A stretch of DNA of 25,114 nucleotides from a virus: IMG/VR virus record IMGVR_UViG_3300046532_003215, positions 1-25,114 of that record; one strand, given 5' to 3'. The position numbers and the translations under genes were made by a program. The notes below the pieces were generated by a model. It was not told where the DNA came from and ran no database searches. It saw nothing but the letters and a program-made list of their open reading frames with translations. Shown here piece by piece: positions 1 to 8,358 of this stretch (within the stretch, counting starts at the first letter, position 1; every line of letters starts with the position of its first letter).

Positions 1-1102
1 CATCTAACGCCATGATGGCCTGTAGTTCATTACTTTCGTTAATTGTCATGGTTTCCTCTAAAATTAAATCATTGAGAATTACTATACGTTGTTCTTCTGG
101 CAATGGTTTTAAGTGTTTTATAAAATGAGCTAAATCTTGTGTTTTGATATTGGCTTTACCAGATTTTCTAGCACCCGCCCTTTTCTTTAATTTTTTCTTA
201 GTTGCTGAGTTTTTATCATCCATTTTCTTTATGTCTTGTACAGTTAATACTTTTCCTGATGGTTCATGATAATTATATCCTTTTGGTGCCTTGTCATATT
301 TTTTATAATACTCATCAGGATCCATCCCACCATCTTTACCAACATTTTTAGAATCGGCTTTTTGTTGTTTATTCTTAGCCTTTATCTCACCCGCCTGCTT
401 TATATCATCTTCAGCATCATCTTTATCCTTTTGTTTATCTATAACCTTTTTAGCCTTTTTAGCTTTAGATCCTTTACCCCATTGATCCCAGGCTTTTTTC
501 AATAAATATCCACCACCAACTGCTGCTAGACCACCAATCCAATCACTTGTTGATTCAGTAACCCCAACTTCTTCCTCATTTAAGTCTTTTTTTTTAGTTG
601 AAGACTCGACTGCTTCACGGAAACTTTTTCTTATATGCCTCTGTTCCATTTTTGGCTTAGTATCAATTTTTGGTGATTTTCCATCAAGTTTAGTTTCTTT
701 ATTTTTTATTTCTTTCTGTTCCTCTTCCGCGTCCTTCATCATTGTTGTTATGTGTCCCATAACAGCATCAGTAACTTGTTGTACTAATATAGGATCTGGT
801 CCAGATGGTTTAGTATCTCCTGCACCGTCATCAGGTTCTTCCTCAGGTTCAGGTTCTGTCTCAGGTTCAGGTTCTGTCTCAGGTTCGGCTTCAGGTTCCG
901 TCTCTGGGTTGTCTTGATCACCTACAGGAGCTTCATCCTCATCTTCTTCATCATCTACAAATGGAGCATCCGGTTTATCTTTAGCTTCTTTCTCAGCCTT
1001 TGCCTTTAATTTTTCTTTTAGTTTTTTGTCTAATTTTTTTGCTTCTCGATCTTCGCTTTTAACAAGACCAGCAATTACAGACAATAGGCTATCGGACGCC
1101 AT
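1..1102 (-). CDS. Virion-type charged protein, 3' end off the window
   Basis: The frame is open from an ATG at 1102 to the left edge (367 codons, no stop), so the C-terminus is missing. The start has a clear AGGAG ribosome site. The protein is very rich in Lys, Glu and Asp. After a Lys/Glu-rich N-terminus (residues about 15-45) comes a Glu-Pro/Glu-Thr low-complexity stretch coded by a tandem repeat at 843-878. A Gly-rich hydrophobic segment (GGLAAVGGGYLL) lies near the middle, followed by more Lys-rich sequence. The string SFREAVESS resembles an x-x-E|A prohead-protease site. It overlaps the upstream nucleotidyltransferase gene by 14 bases and is last in the run served by the late promoter at 8393. 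I do not recognise the family; a head or scaffold-associated structural role is an inference from location and composition. Confidence 0.75.
   Translation of the reverse strand, partial: MASDSLLSVIAGLVKSEDREAKKLDKKLKEKLKAKAEKEAKDKPDAPFVDDEEDEDEAPVGDQDNPETEPEAEPETEPEPETEPEPEEEPDDGAGDTKPSGPDPILVQQVTDAVMGHITTMMKDAEEEQKEIKNKETKLDGKSPKIDTKPKMEQRHIRKSFREAVESSTKKKDLNEEEVGVTESTSDWIGGLAAVGGGYLLKKAWDQWGKGSKAKKAKKVIDKQKDKDDAEDDIKQAGEIKAKNKQQKADSKNVGKDGGMDPDEYYKKYDKAPKGYNYHEPSGKVLTVQDIKKMDDKNSATKKKLKKRAGARKSGKANIKTQDLAHFIKHLKPLPEEQRIVILNDLILEETMTINESNELQAIMALD
843..878. repeat. Two perfect 18-bp tandem units coding Glu/Pro/Thr
   Basis: The 18-base unit TCAGGTTCAGGTTCTGTC occurs twice without change, followed by degenerate copies to about 905. 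On the minus strand it codes an acidic Glu-Pro-Glu-Thr type linker inside the truncated virion-type protein. Confidence 0.85.
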
Positions 1103-2123
1103 GTATTTCTCCTGAAAGTTGTGTAAAAGTTTTTGGGGGTAAAATCTTATTATCACATATCTCAACTTGAAGATCGTTCAAAAACGAATAGTCAAATGGG
1201 ATACCTAATCTATCTCCTACTCCCTCTAATAGTTTTATTGCTTTATTGGAACATTCTATATAATTATGAACATCTTTGTGTTCAATTAGTTCTTCTTTGG
1301 TACATGCAATACCGAGACACTTATCAACCAATATTAAAGATTCTTTCAAATATGACAATTCTGGTCTAGTAAAAGAACTTTGACCAATACTATTAACAAT
1401 TTCATCATATAATTCGAATGCTTCATCACAAGTAGATAAATTTATAGTATCATAACCCTGCCATGATAATTCTTTTGCTTCTTTGTAGTCGTTATTTTCG
1501 ACTTCAAGTGGTGTTTGTAATCCTCTTCGTCGCTTCATTGCTTCACGGATTGAATCTAATTTTAACCCTTTTCGTACACCATTCATCATATTTTTTATAT
1601 CTTGTGTGGTTAAGTTACTTGATGATCCCTTTTGAAAGGTCTCAAAGTCTCCTTGAGTTGCTGATTTCCTCATCTTGGATGCCGACATACCAGCCGCACC
1701 GTCATCATCTGGATCTCTTTCTCCAGCACTAACTACTTCTATTTCTTTAAATTCATAAATTCCATGTTTGGACTTTACTCCATTGTAACTATTTAGTAAT
1801 GATCTAAAGTCTGAAACCCTATCACTACCTGCTACCATTATTAATTTATCAAATTTTCCATTTAAACTGGATGCAATTTCCATTACATTCTTCTCTTTTG
1901 CCCTACTTTGTAAAGATTTCTTTAAAGAAGGGAACATTTTTTGTAGATACTTAAACTTTTCTTTATGGGATAATGGATTTTTCCTAGAATCTTCTGAATG
2001 ACTACCATAAATGAAGAGAGTACCACTGTTTCGCTGATTGGTTGCAATTACAGCATTTACTAACTTTTCATGTCCGATTGTAGGGGGATTAAATCTCCCA
2101 AATGCAAATACAGCTGTTTTCAT
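1089..2123 (-). CDS. Cytidylyltransferase-like nucleotidyltransferase with C-terminal extension
   Basis: The N-terminal 160 residues are a HIGH-type nucleotidyltransferase domain (the NMN/NaMN adenylyltransferase and phosphopantetheine/FMN adenylyltransferase superfamily). FGRFNPPTIGHEKL at residues 8-21 holds the GxxxPPTxGH nucleotide-binding motif. MSASKMRKS at 146-154 matches the second ATP-binding (I/S)SxxxxR motif. Such enzymes transfer a nucleotide monophosphate from NTP and release pyrophosphate; the acceptor here is unknown. After about residue 190 there is an unrelated extension of about 150 residues containing SIREAMKRR, which resembles a prohead-protease site. It lies between probable head proteins in a late operon, so NAD or cofactor synthesis during infection and a packaged enzyme are both possible. 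The start has a GGAAG site and lies 5 bases after the upstream stop. Confidence 0.85.
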   Translation of the reverse strand: MKTAVFAFGRFNPPTIGHEKLVNAVIATNQRNSGTLFIYGSHSEDSRKNPLSHKEKFKYLQKMFPSLKKSLQSRAKEKNVMEIASSLNGKFDKLIMVAGSDRVSDFRSLLNSYNGVKSKHGIYEFKEIEVVSAGERDPDDDGAAGMSASKMRKSATQGDFETFQKGSSSNLTTQDIKNMMNGVRKGLKLDSIREAMKRRRGLQTPLEVENNDYKEAKELSWQGYDTINLSTCDEAFELYDEIVNSIGQSSFTRPELSYLKESLILVDKCLGIACTKEELIEHKDVHNYIECSNKAIKLLEGVGDRLGIPFDYSFLNDLQVEICDNKILPPKTFTQLSGEIHGVR

Positions 2124-2128
2124 TTTAT

Positions 2129-2515
2129 CTAAACTTCCAGTTTTTGATCTTTTGTTTTAAAATTCTTTTTTCTCATTACCGTCTTTGCAACAAGATCAAG
2201 CATTCCACCCTTATCTATATTTAATACAAATGGGAGATTTACATCTGTTTCCATATCGTGAATTACTGCCTCTGCATCTGGATTCATTTTTGATATCTTC
2301 TTACCATACTTCTTATAAGTCAAACGAAACAATCTAACAAGTTCTGCAGTACTGATTGGTTTCTTATTTCGTTCATCGTTGACTCTATCAAGAAAATGTC
2401 TGGTAAACTCTATATCAATTCCAACGGCCGCAAATAACTTATCTGCATATTTCTCTACTTGATCCAAATCACTCTTAGACACATCTTCGTTTAAATGTTG
2501 TTTAAATGATTTCAT
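2129..2515 (-). CDS. Small protein with capsid-targeting-like N-terminus
   Basis: I chose the ATG at 2515, which gives the N-terminus MKSFKQHLNEDV. It overlaps the stop of the upstream gene in an ATGA arrangement, which suggests translational coupling. A longer frame up to 2566 exists but its leader is not convincing. The leader matches the M-K-x-F-x-x-x-L-x-E pattern of the three neighbouring genes, with LNE|D as a possible protease cut. The remaining 118 residues form a compact domain (FTRHFLDRVNDERN, then KTVMRKKNF near the end). I have the impression that similar proteins occur in marine T4-like phages, but I know no function. A RelE/DUF4258-like small fold would fit the F-x-x-H-x-x-x-R pattern but is unproven. 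Confidence 0.82.
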   Translation of the reverse strand: MKSFKQHLNEDVSKSDLDQVEKYADKLFAAVGIDIEFTRHFLDRVNDERNKKPISTAELVRLFRLTYKKYGKKISKMNPDAEAVIHDMETDVNLPFVLNIDKGGMLDLVAKTVMRKKNFKTKDQKLEV

Positions 2516-3354
2516 TTTCCAGCTTTTTTTGTAATATATGATTCTAAATCTTCTGCAGATGGCCAAATCTTAAAAGGTATATTTCCAGCGAGTTTTTTTG
2601 GTTCTTCAGGAATTTCCCATTCTAACGCTTCTTCTAAGAAATGGAATTTTTTAATTGAAATATTATTAACTATTTGTTCATCCCAAGTTCCAGCCCAACC
2701 ACCTTTATCTTGTATATAACCATAGAAATTTTTTGCTATTGCAGCATGATATTTTTTATTTTTCATTATTCCTTCCAACCCATCAAAATATCCCGCAATT
2801 AATCTCGCTTTTGTTTTACCATCTGCTTTATTTCCATAATCATACCAAGCTTGAATTATTCGTTCTATCGATGAAGCATGTTTAACTTTTTCTTTTTTCA
2901 AAAGATCAGACAACATCTTTCCAAAATCCTTTTTTATTTGACCATGTATTGGTTGTGTTCCTTTATTCTCTCCTGTAGCAATAGCAAAATCAATCCATCT
3001 CCTACCAGTTTTATCGGGTTTACTCATTACATCTTCTTCTCCAGAAAAGAGAACATTTGCTTCTAGTTCAGCAACAATAGCACCACCTGATTGTACTCCA
3101 TCTTCTATTGCATCTGCTTCCATTCTAAAAAATGCAGAAATTGATTTTTTCTTTCCTTGAATTGCTTTTAAATTTTTAATATCCCTATACCCTAATGTAT
3201 GGAATACTGTATCTCTGGTCTGTTCCATTATTCTACCAAGTATACTTGGAGATAAAGGCAACATTACATAATCAAAACTATCCCAACCAAATACCATTTT
3301 AGAAGTACTTTGTTGCCATGCAAGTTCGGTTAAATACGTATTAAAGGTTTTCAT
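2512..3354 (-). CDS. Probable internal head protein, paralogue of the next gene upstream
   Basis: The 280-residue product begins MKTFNTYLTE|LAW, a good match to the leader of T4 packaged internal proteins and a (L/I)-x-E cut site. The body aligns along most of its length with the product of 3351-4244. Shared blocks are TVFHT near residue 50, KKKSISAFF about 20 residues later, a GG-x-V-x-E-L-x-A-x-VL strand, the D-V-M-S...DK-x-GRRW block and WDEQIVNN near residue 225. The order H-x-T, then S-A-F, then D-E-Q is reminiscent of ADP-ribosyltransferase folds, but I cannot confirm it. It overlaps both neighbours by 4 bases. Late expression is inferred from the promoter at 8393. Confidence 0.85.
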   Translation of the reverse strand: MKTFNTYLTELAWQQSTSKMVFGWDSFDYVMLPLSPSILGRIMEQTRDTVFHTLGYRDIKNLKAIQGKKKSISAFFRMEADAIEDGVQSGGAIVAELEANVLFSGEEDVMSKPDKTGRRWIDFAIATGENKGTQPIHGQIKKDFGKMLSDLLKKEKVKHASSIERIIQAWYDYGNKADGKTKARLIAGYFDGLEGIMKNKKYHAAIAKNFYGYIQDKGGWAGTWDEQIVNNISIKKFHFLEEALEWEIPEEPKKLAGNIPFKIWPSAEDLESYITKKAGK

Positions 3355-4244
3355 TTTCCTAATTCCTTTTTAGCAACTTGTCGTGTATATGCCTCTAACC
3401 CTATAGCAGCATCCCACATTTTTGTTTTCCATCCCTTAGATTTTGCAAACTCTATCAACTCTTGTTGTTCTGGATACAAAGAGGCTTCTTTCTCAGTCTG
3501 AGCAATTTTTAATCGTAGTTTAAAAAAGTGTGCTGTCTTAACCTTAAAGTTATTGACTATTTGTTCATCCCACGATAAATCAGTTGTTCGTTTCTTTGCG
3601 TAACTCAACATAGCACTACTGAATGTATCAATGTTTTTCTTGATAACCTTTTCCATTCCATCTATGTAATCTTTTATTATCAGACTCATTGTTTTTTTGT
3701 CAACTTTTCTCTCCGCCATTCTCCAAAGTTCCCATACTGTTGCGTTCTCTTGAAACTCACCCTTTTTGAGATATTTCTTAACCAGAGGGTCAAACATTTT
3801 CTGAAGGTCTTTCTCTACTGCACCAAACTTCACAAACCTAGAAGTTTCTTTAAGGTCACTTATAGATGTCCACCTTCTACCTTTTTGGTCTAAATGACTC
3901 ATCACATCACCCGAAGCAGACAATAGAACATCAGCATCCATCTCTAATACTGAATGAACACCACCCTGAGTTGCAACACCGATATCCATATAACGAGATT
4001 GCATTTCAAAAAAAGCAGATATTTGTTTTTTCTTTCCTTCCATTCTTGATATTGATTTAATACCCTTTCCATCCGTTGTATGAAATACCGTTGCTCTGAG
4101 TGTGTCTGGCCATATCCTTTTGAACATTGATGAAGATATAGGAATCATCAGTTGATCATAGTAACCAATTCTTGGAAGAAATAACAAACCAGATAGACTC
4201 GTTCCTCTAGCTTCGGTTAGATATGTTTTAAACGAGTTTATCAT
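3351..4244 (-). CDS. Probable internal head protein with possible ADP-ribosyltransferase-like fold
   Basis: The 297-residue product starts MINSFKTYLTE|ARG. T-E|A-R-x resembles the processed leader of T4 internal proteins, with cleavage expected after residue 11. It is a paralogue of the gene at 2512-3354: shared are ATVFHTT, KKKQISAFF, GGVHSVLEMDADVLLS, DVMS and GRRW blocks, and WDEQIVNN. If these blocks are the H, S and E strands of an ADP-ribosyltransferase fold, the protein would parallel T4 Alt, which is packaged and injected. This function is inference only. An adapted structural role is equally possible. It is joined to its neighbours by 4-base overlaps, which points to one operon. Confidence 0.85.
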   Translation of the reverse strand: MINSFKTYLTEARGTSLSGLLFLPRIGYYDQLMIPISSSMFKRIWPDTLRATVFHTTDGKGIKSISRMEGKKKQISAFFEMQSRYMDIGVATQGGVHSVLEMDADVLLSASGDVMSHLDQKGRRWTSISDLKETSRFVKFGAVEKDLQKMFDPLVKKYLKKGEFQENATVWELWRMAERKVDKKTMSLIIKDYIDGMEKVIKKNIDTFSSAMLSYAKKRTTDLSWDEQIVNNFKVKTAHFFKLRLKIAQTEKEASLYPEQQELIEFAKSKGWKTKMWDAAIGLEAYTRQVAKKELGK

Positions 4245-4462
4245 TGAGCGGCTTCTATTTGCACAATCAGTTTTGCCTTACTTTTTCTTCGATCTAATTC
4301 AAGTCCAAGACTTCTACCATGTTCTTCAAGTTGTTTTTTATTCATAGACTGTAAAGACTTTACTTTTTTAGTAATAGGAGCTTCCACTACAGGCTTAACT
4401 TCTATACTGTTAATTGTATCCATATTAAAAATGGACTTAATCATATTTTTTAACCAAGACAT
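4241..4462 (-). CDS. Small protein with C-terminal SAP/HeH-like motif
   Basis: A 73-residue protein with a good AAAGGAT ribosome site. The N-terminal half is short and partly hydrophobic (MSWLKNMIKSIF). Residues 40-73 carry MNKKQLEEHGRSLGLELD followed by RRKSKAKLIVQI. This matches the two-helix SAP/HeH/Rho-N type signature (L-x-x-x-G-x-x-L-D-x-R-K-x-K-x-x-L-x-x-x-I) used for nucleic-acid binding. It may bind packaged or replicating DNA. It overlaps the downstream internal-protein gene by 4 bases. The motif is visible; binding is inferred from the family. Confidence 0.78.
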   Translation of the reverse strand: MSWLKNMIKSIFNMDTINSIEVKPVVEAPITKKVKSLQSMNKKQLEEHGRSLGLELDRRKSKAKLIVQIEAAQ

Positions 4463-4492
4463 ATTATCCTTTCATCAATTGTTAATAGTATT

Positions 4493-5302
4493 TCATTTAC
4501 CCATCATTTTCATTGCAAATGCTTGAGATTTCATAAACCCTGCTTTATCTTTAATCATTGTTTCAAACTTTGTTTTTGTTTTCGGTTTTAGAGCATCATA
4601 TACTTGAATCATTGCAGAGGCGGTAAAAAGGTCAACCTTTGCTTGACCTGATTTGAACATAACTGTTTGATATTGTTTATCTTTAACTATTTTTCGGAGA
4701 GTTTCTACTGTTGCTGGATATGCAGTCCCTTTAGCTTCATCAATTAAACTTTTTGCTTTATCTACTAACTGTTCAGAATATTTTTTAATAGATTCAGTAT
4801 AAGCGTCTGTTGATTCAATCATTTTTGTGAACAAGTCATCAACTTCTTCACCAAGTTCGCCTGGCGTAACTTCTTTATATTTTTGCACAATCCGGTCTGT
4901 ACCATCTTCTAGTACTTCTTCTTTCTTCATCTTTTTTTCTTTTTTCTTGTCATGATCCATAACTTTTTTACCTAAAGGTGTGAGATTACCTTTTTTGTCA
5001 TACATCATATTGATAAGTTTTTTCTCAGCCGCTGTCAATTCGTTGACAACTTCAACTTCTTCTTTCTTCATCTTTTTTTCTTTTTTATATTGAGCAATGT
5101 TTGCTGCTCGTTTTCTATCTGAAGGTGACAATTGACCCCACCACTTCTCCATATTCTCTGGTTGTTTATCTACTTTTCCACCAGCTTTCTTCCATTTTGA
5201 TATTGCTAATGCACGTTTAAGAGCTTCCTTGTCGGCCTCATCTAATTCTTCTTCTTCAACAAGACTATCTACCCATTGAATTTGTTCTATAAAAGTTTTC
5301 AT
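4493..5302 (-). CDS. Lys/Glu-rich virion-type protein with internal repeat
   Basis: A 269-residue protein beginning MKTFIEQI, sharing the MKTF start of its neighbours but without a clean L-x-E at residue 10; LDE|A at about residue 21-23 is an alternative cut site. It contains two copies of a KKEKKMKKEEV segment (coded by the 32-bp direct repeat), and LIDE|AKG near residue 190, another possible prohead-protease site. The C-terminal 80 residues look like a compact helical domain (TVETLRKIVKDKQYQTVMF). I do not recognise a catalytic family. A head-internal or structural role is inferred from the leader and the operon. The gene abuts the upstream stop directly. Confidence 0.82.
   Translation of the reverse strand: MKTFIEQIQWVDSLVEEEELDEADKEALKRALAISKWKKAGGKVDKQPENMEKWWGQLSPSDRKRAANIAQYKKEKKMKKEEVEVVNELTAAEKKLINMMYDKKGNLTPLGKKVMDHDKKKEKKMKKEEVLEDGTDRIVQKYKEVTPGELGEEVDDLFTKMIESTDAYTESIKKYSEQLVDKAKSLIDEAKGTAYPATVETLRKIVKDKQYQTVMFKSGQAKVDLFTASAMIQVYDALKPKTKTKFETMIKDKAGFMKSQAFAMKMMGK
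4914..5086. repeat. 32-bp direct repeat pair within a virion gene
   Basis: The 32-base stretch at 4914-4945 recurs identically at 5055-5086, with starts 141 bases apart. It codes KKEKKMKKEEV in both copies. The coordinates span both copies and the spacer. It could be a duplicated protease or binding peptide, or a slippage product of pyrimidine-rich sequence. Confidence 0.8.
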
Positions 5303-6535
5303 TTATTTATCCCAGTTTTTGGCAGCGTTAAAGTTCTGCATTGAAAATTCAAGGCGATCAACTAATTTAACCGCTCCACCTGTAAGTTTATCTATAGCAA
5401 CAAATCCTTCTGGGGCTGTTACTTTATATCCTGTAGAAGTTTTCATCAAAGTCGTTATTCCTCTAATCTTTTCTAACTTACGAATAATTAATAGTTTTGC
5501 TTCAATAAGTAAGTTTTGCATTGCAAATATCTTGACAATTTCAGAAGAATTTTTCCTAAGAAACCCTACATATCGATCTAGTATAAGTTTCTTACTCGCC
5601 TTAGTCTTAGCTTGTTTTACTTTATCAATATCAGCTTTTAGTTTGTCATATATAAATGCAATTAATCCAGCCGTATGTTTTTTCACATTTTTAATTTGTT
5701 GTCCTTCTCTTACCAACTTATTAGTATAAGTCTGAATCAACCTTGCTGTTTGTGGATCATTTGAAATCATCTCTAACACACTAGAATTTAACTGACGGAA
5801 TAGAGTTCCTGCGCTACTTAATATTTTAGTAACCTCTCCAGTCTCTGTCGCTGTCATAGTGGCACTCCCAGTATGATCTTTAAAAGATGCATCTGCTTGC
5901 CATATCGTATTACTTTTTTTAAATGCTCCTGAACTAACTCCAAAAGAAGCAGACATACTTTCCATTGAAGAACCATTATACGTAGTATGCCACACGATTC
6001 CCATAGTAGAAGATAAGACTTTGCGTGCTAATTTAGATTTAGCGGGTATAGCATAAACAATTGTATTTGGTTGAAATGTAATATAATCTTCCCCACTAAT
6101 CGTTTCTTTTTTTATCATTTCTTTTACGAACATAAAGTCACCTTGTAAAATTCCTTTTATGTTCACTTTTGGTAATTCTCTGAGAGCCACCGTCAATTTA
6201 TTATTGAGGCTTGATGCTCCTGATCCAGGGTGATTTTTATTGATATCAGCCTCAGTATAGTTTAATTTGCCACCTGACTTAGCAAATACCCCTTTTGTTC
6301 CTACGAAAAATTTATCATTTTCCGGATTAATACCAGCGAACACTGCTGGTGCTCCATCCCATTTTACGGTTACATTGACGGAAGCATTAGAGTGTCCAGC
6401 TAACATATCTCTTAAACCTTGAAGGAAACTTATTGCTCCTCTTGTACCTTTTACTCCACCATTTAACACCTCATCTTCAAGGTGTTCCATGTGAAGGTTC
6501 TTTGCTTCAGTTAAGAATGATGAGAATGCGAACAC
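5303..6535 (-). CDS. KxDG nucleotidyltransferase/ligase-like protein with capsid leader (DUF6267-like)
   Basis: The 410-residue product begins MFAFSSFLTE|AKN, a capsid-leader-like sequence with a predicted cut after residue 10. Next comes LEDEVLNGGVKGTRGA, which I associate from memory with the DUF6267 phage family. VTVKWDGAPAVFAG at residues 56-68 has the KxDG motif of ATP/NAD-dependent ligases and capping enzymes (K58). GTKG (79-82), ILQGDFMF (129-136) and GIVWHTTY (179-186) follow in the order expected for ligase motifs Ia, III and IV. C-terminal TGYKVTAPEGFVA could supply a late lysine motif. I infer a covalent nucleotidyltransferase fold, perhaps an RNA or DNA end-joining enzyme carried in the head. 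Activity is unproven. It overlaps the upstream gene by one base. Confidence 0.85.
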   Translation of the reverse strand: MFAFSSFLTEAKNLHMEHLEDEVLNGGVKGTRGAISFLQGLRDMLAGHSNASVNVTVKWDGAPAVFAGINPENDKFFVGTKGVFAKSGGKLNYTEADINKNHPGSGASSLNNKLTVALRELPKVNIKGILQGDFMFVKEMIKKETISGEDYITFQPNTIVYAIPAKSKLARKVLSSTMGIVWHTTYNGSSMESMSASFGVSSGAFKKSNTIWQADASFKDHTGSATMTATETGEVTKILSSAGTLFRQLNSSVLEMISNDPQTARLIQTYTNKLVREGQQIKNVKKHTAGLIAFIYDKLKADIDKVKQAKTKASKKLILDRYVGFLRKNSSEIVKIFAMQNLLIEAKLLIIRKLEKIRGITTLMKTSTGYKVTAPEGFVAIDKLTGGAVKLVDRLEFSMQNFNAAKNWDK

Positions 6536-8358
6536 TATTTACTTGCCTTTCCATATTTGTCCACAAACCTTTTAGCATCAATAGTAGTTGCTCCCTCAAA
6601 AACAAAAGAAAAATTTGAGCCTCCTTGATTAGTTCCCATACGATTTAAAGTATATGTTGGTACTCCTTCTGGATCTACGTTATATAAAAAAGAACTTTCA
6701 AGTGCATAATAATTTCCTCCATCAGTACTATTGGCATGGAATCCACACACAGCACCAACTAAACCTGCAAAAGACGATTCTTTCCCTTCTTCAAATTCTT
6801 TTGCTCCTTGTAGATTTTCCCAAGGATCACCCCCTCCACCAATTCCGTATACTTTCCATACTGGAAGAGTGGTCTTACCAAATAACATCTCTTTTTGCAT
6901 TGCAATCATTTCTTTTTTTAATTTGTTCATATCTCCTAAATTAGCAGAAATAACCTCATTGAAAACATAAACACCGGTATAATTTGAAAACAGTTTATAT
7001 ATATCCCCTACATCCTTCATATTCTTACTATGTAATCTCCCTGTTTTTTTGTAAGAAAATGTTGGTGAACTAGCGGCTGATGAAAAATCACTTAACCGTT
7101 TTTCGATTCCTTTTCTGACTATATTTAATTTTGGGACATCTAATTTTTTCAGTTCTGAATTTAATCCTTCACAAATAAATCCTTGTTCATCGAATTTAAA
7201 GGCTTCCTTTAGATTAATCTTCGGTCCTGACATTTTATCAAATTGTCTTTGTAGATCATTTAAATCACCTTTAACTTTTTTATCAAACGTCTGTGAAAAC
7301 TTTTTAGTTAATCCCTTTACCCAACTTTTAAGTTTACCTACAAACCCTTTTATTTTTTTCCAAACACCAGAAAAAAAATCTCCGAATCCTTCATCTAGAT
7401 ATCCTTCATCTAATAAGGTCTTCAACATTACTTCATATTTGGGTAGATTATACTTTTTTTGTAACATTGCAGTAATCTTACCAAGCTGTGCCGCACCTTT
7501 TGCTTTCTTCAATGAAATTTGGAGAAATTTAATGTTTGTATCTACGATAGTACAAGTTGATTTGTTATCATATTCAACTTTTCCCTTTTTCATTGCTAAA
7601 AGTAGTTTATCAGAAGGTACATTAGATATAATAACATCTGCTGCATTAGCCTTTGATCCTCTAACTTCAATAGTTGGATTATTTTCTTCTGCAGAATAAT
7701 AACTTTTAATTTTACCATGAGTTATATAAGCCGTTCCAAGTGAAGATTTGCCTACCTTTTCCCAGAATAGTTGCATTCCTGCGGCTAATCCCAAAAGTAA
7801 ATTCATATCACCTAAACTAATATCATCAAGTTTGGATGTAATTTTTGCTACTCCACCACTATCCCAATCTTGACCACCTCCGAGGGCTGACTTTATTTCT
7901 GACTTAATTGAAGATGTAACACTACTAGATGGTGTACCACCTGCTTTACCTATTTTTGCTAATGCAGCATTTGCATCATAATAAAGTCCCAAACATTGAG
8001 CAGTTTCTATTGAATCTGCTTTCCATGTGATTCCCGTACCGTCTTTGTAACCATTAAAATAGTTTTTGATTGTAGCAGCTGATCCTTTTAAAACAAATGT
8101 TTTACCACCAACTTCTAAATATACTTCTTGATCCCCACCCGATCCTACTTGTACTTCTTTGGCAGTAGAACTAGGGCTCACTTTTGTTAAAATGGTGGAT
8201 GCATCTATTTTAACACCTAAAAATTCAGATACGGTATTAATTTTATCTATTTTAACGACTACTTTTTCACCTACACCATATTTTGAATCATATATGCTAT
8301 ATTCTAGTAGATCATCCAGAAAAGATTTATTTTCAGAAAAATTGATAAATGTCTTCAT
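6535..8358 (-). CDS. Large virion-type protein, first gene of the late head operon
   Basis: A 607-residue protein, first after the late promoter at 8393-8400. The N-terminus MKTFINFSEN is a weaker version of the shared leader. The middle has LDEGYLDEGFGDFFSG (two LDE|G sites), then an amphipathic basic segment, VWKKIKGFVGKLKSW, that could touch membrane or DNA. LKE|AFKF lies shortly after, so the protein may be processed into two or more parts. The C-terminal third is Gly-rich (VYGIGGGGDPWENLQG; NRMGTNQGGSNF) and may be a separate domain. I do not recognise a named T4 homologue; virion protein is the best call from promoter, leader and neighbours. Confidence 0.82.
   Translation of the reverse strand: MKTFINFSENKSFLDDLLEYSIYDSKYGVGEKVVVKIDKINTVSEFLGVKIDASTILTKVSPSSTAKEVQVGSGGDQEVYLEVGGKTFVLKGSAATIKNYFNGYKDGTGITWKADSIETAQCLGLYYDANAALAKIGKAGGTPSSSVTSSIKSEIKSALGGGQDWDSGGVAKITSKLDDISLGDMNLLLGLAAGMQLFWEKVGKSSLGTAYITHGKIKSYYSAEENNPTIEVRGSKANAADVIISNVPSDKLLLAMKKGKVEYDNKSTCTIVDTNIKFLQISLKKAKGAAQLGKITAMLQKKYNLPKYEVMLKTLLDEGYLDEGFGDFFSGVWKKIKGFVGKLKSWVKGLTKKFSQTFDKKVKGDLNDLQRQFDKMSGPKINLKEAFKFDEQGFICEGLNSELKKLDVPKLNIVRKGIEKRLSDFSSAASSPTFSYKKTGRLHSKNMKDVGDIYKLFSNYTGVYVFNEVISANLGDMNKLKKEMIAMQKEMLFGKTTLPVWKVYGIGGGGDPWENLQGAKEFEEGKESSFAGLVGAVCGFHANSTDGGNYYALESSFLYNVDPEGVPTYTLNRMGTNQGGSNFSFVFEGATTIDAKRFVDKYGKASK

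Noticed and set aside
266-1732. Plus-strand open frames at 266-505, 1133-1369 and 1463-1732
   Set aside because: They lie opposite clear minus-strand genes, are rich in Leu/Ile/Phe from antisense of Lys/Glu/Asp codons, and have no ribosome sites.
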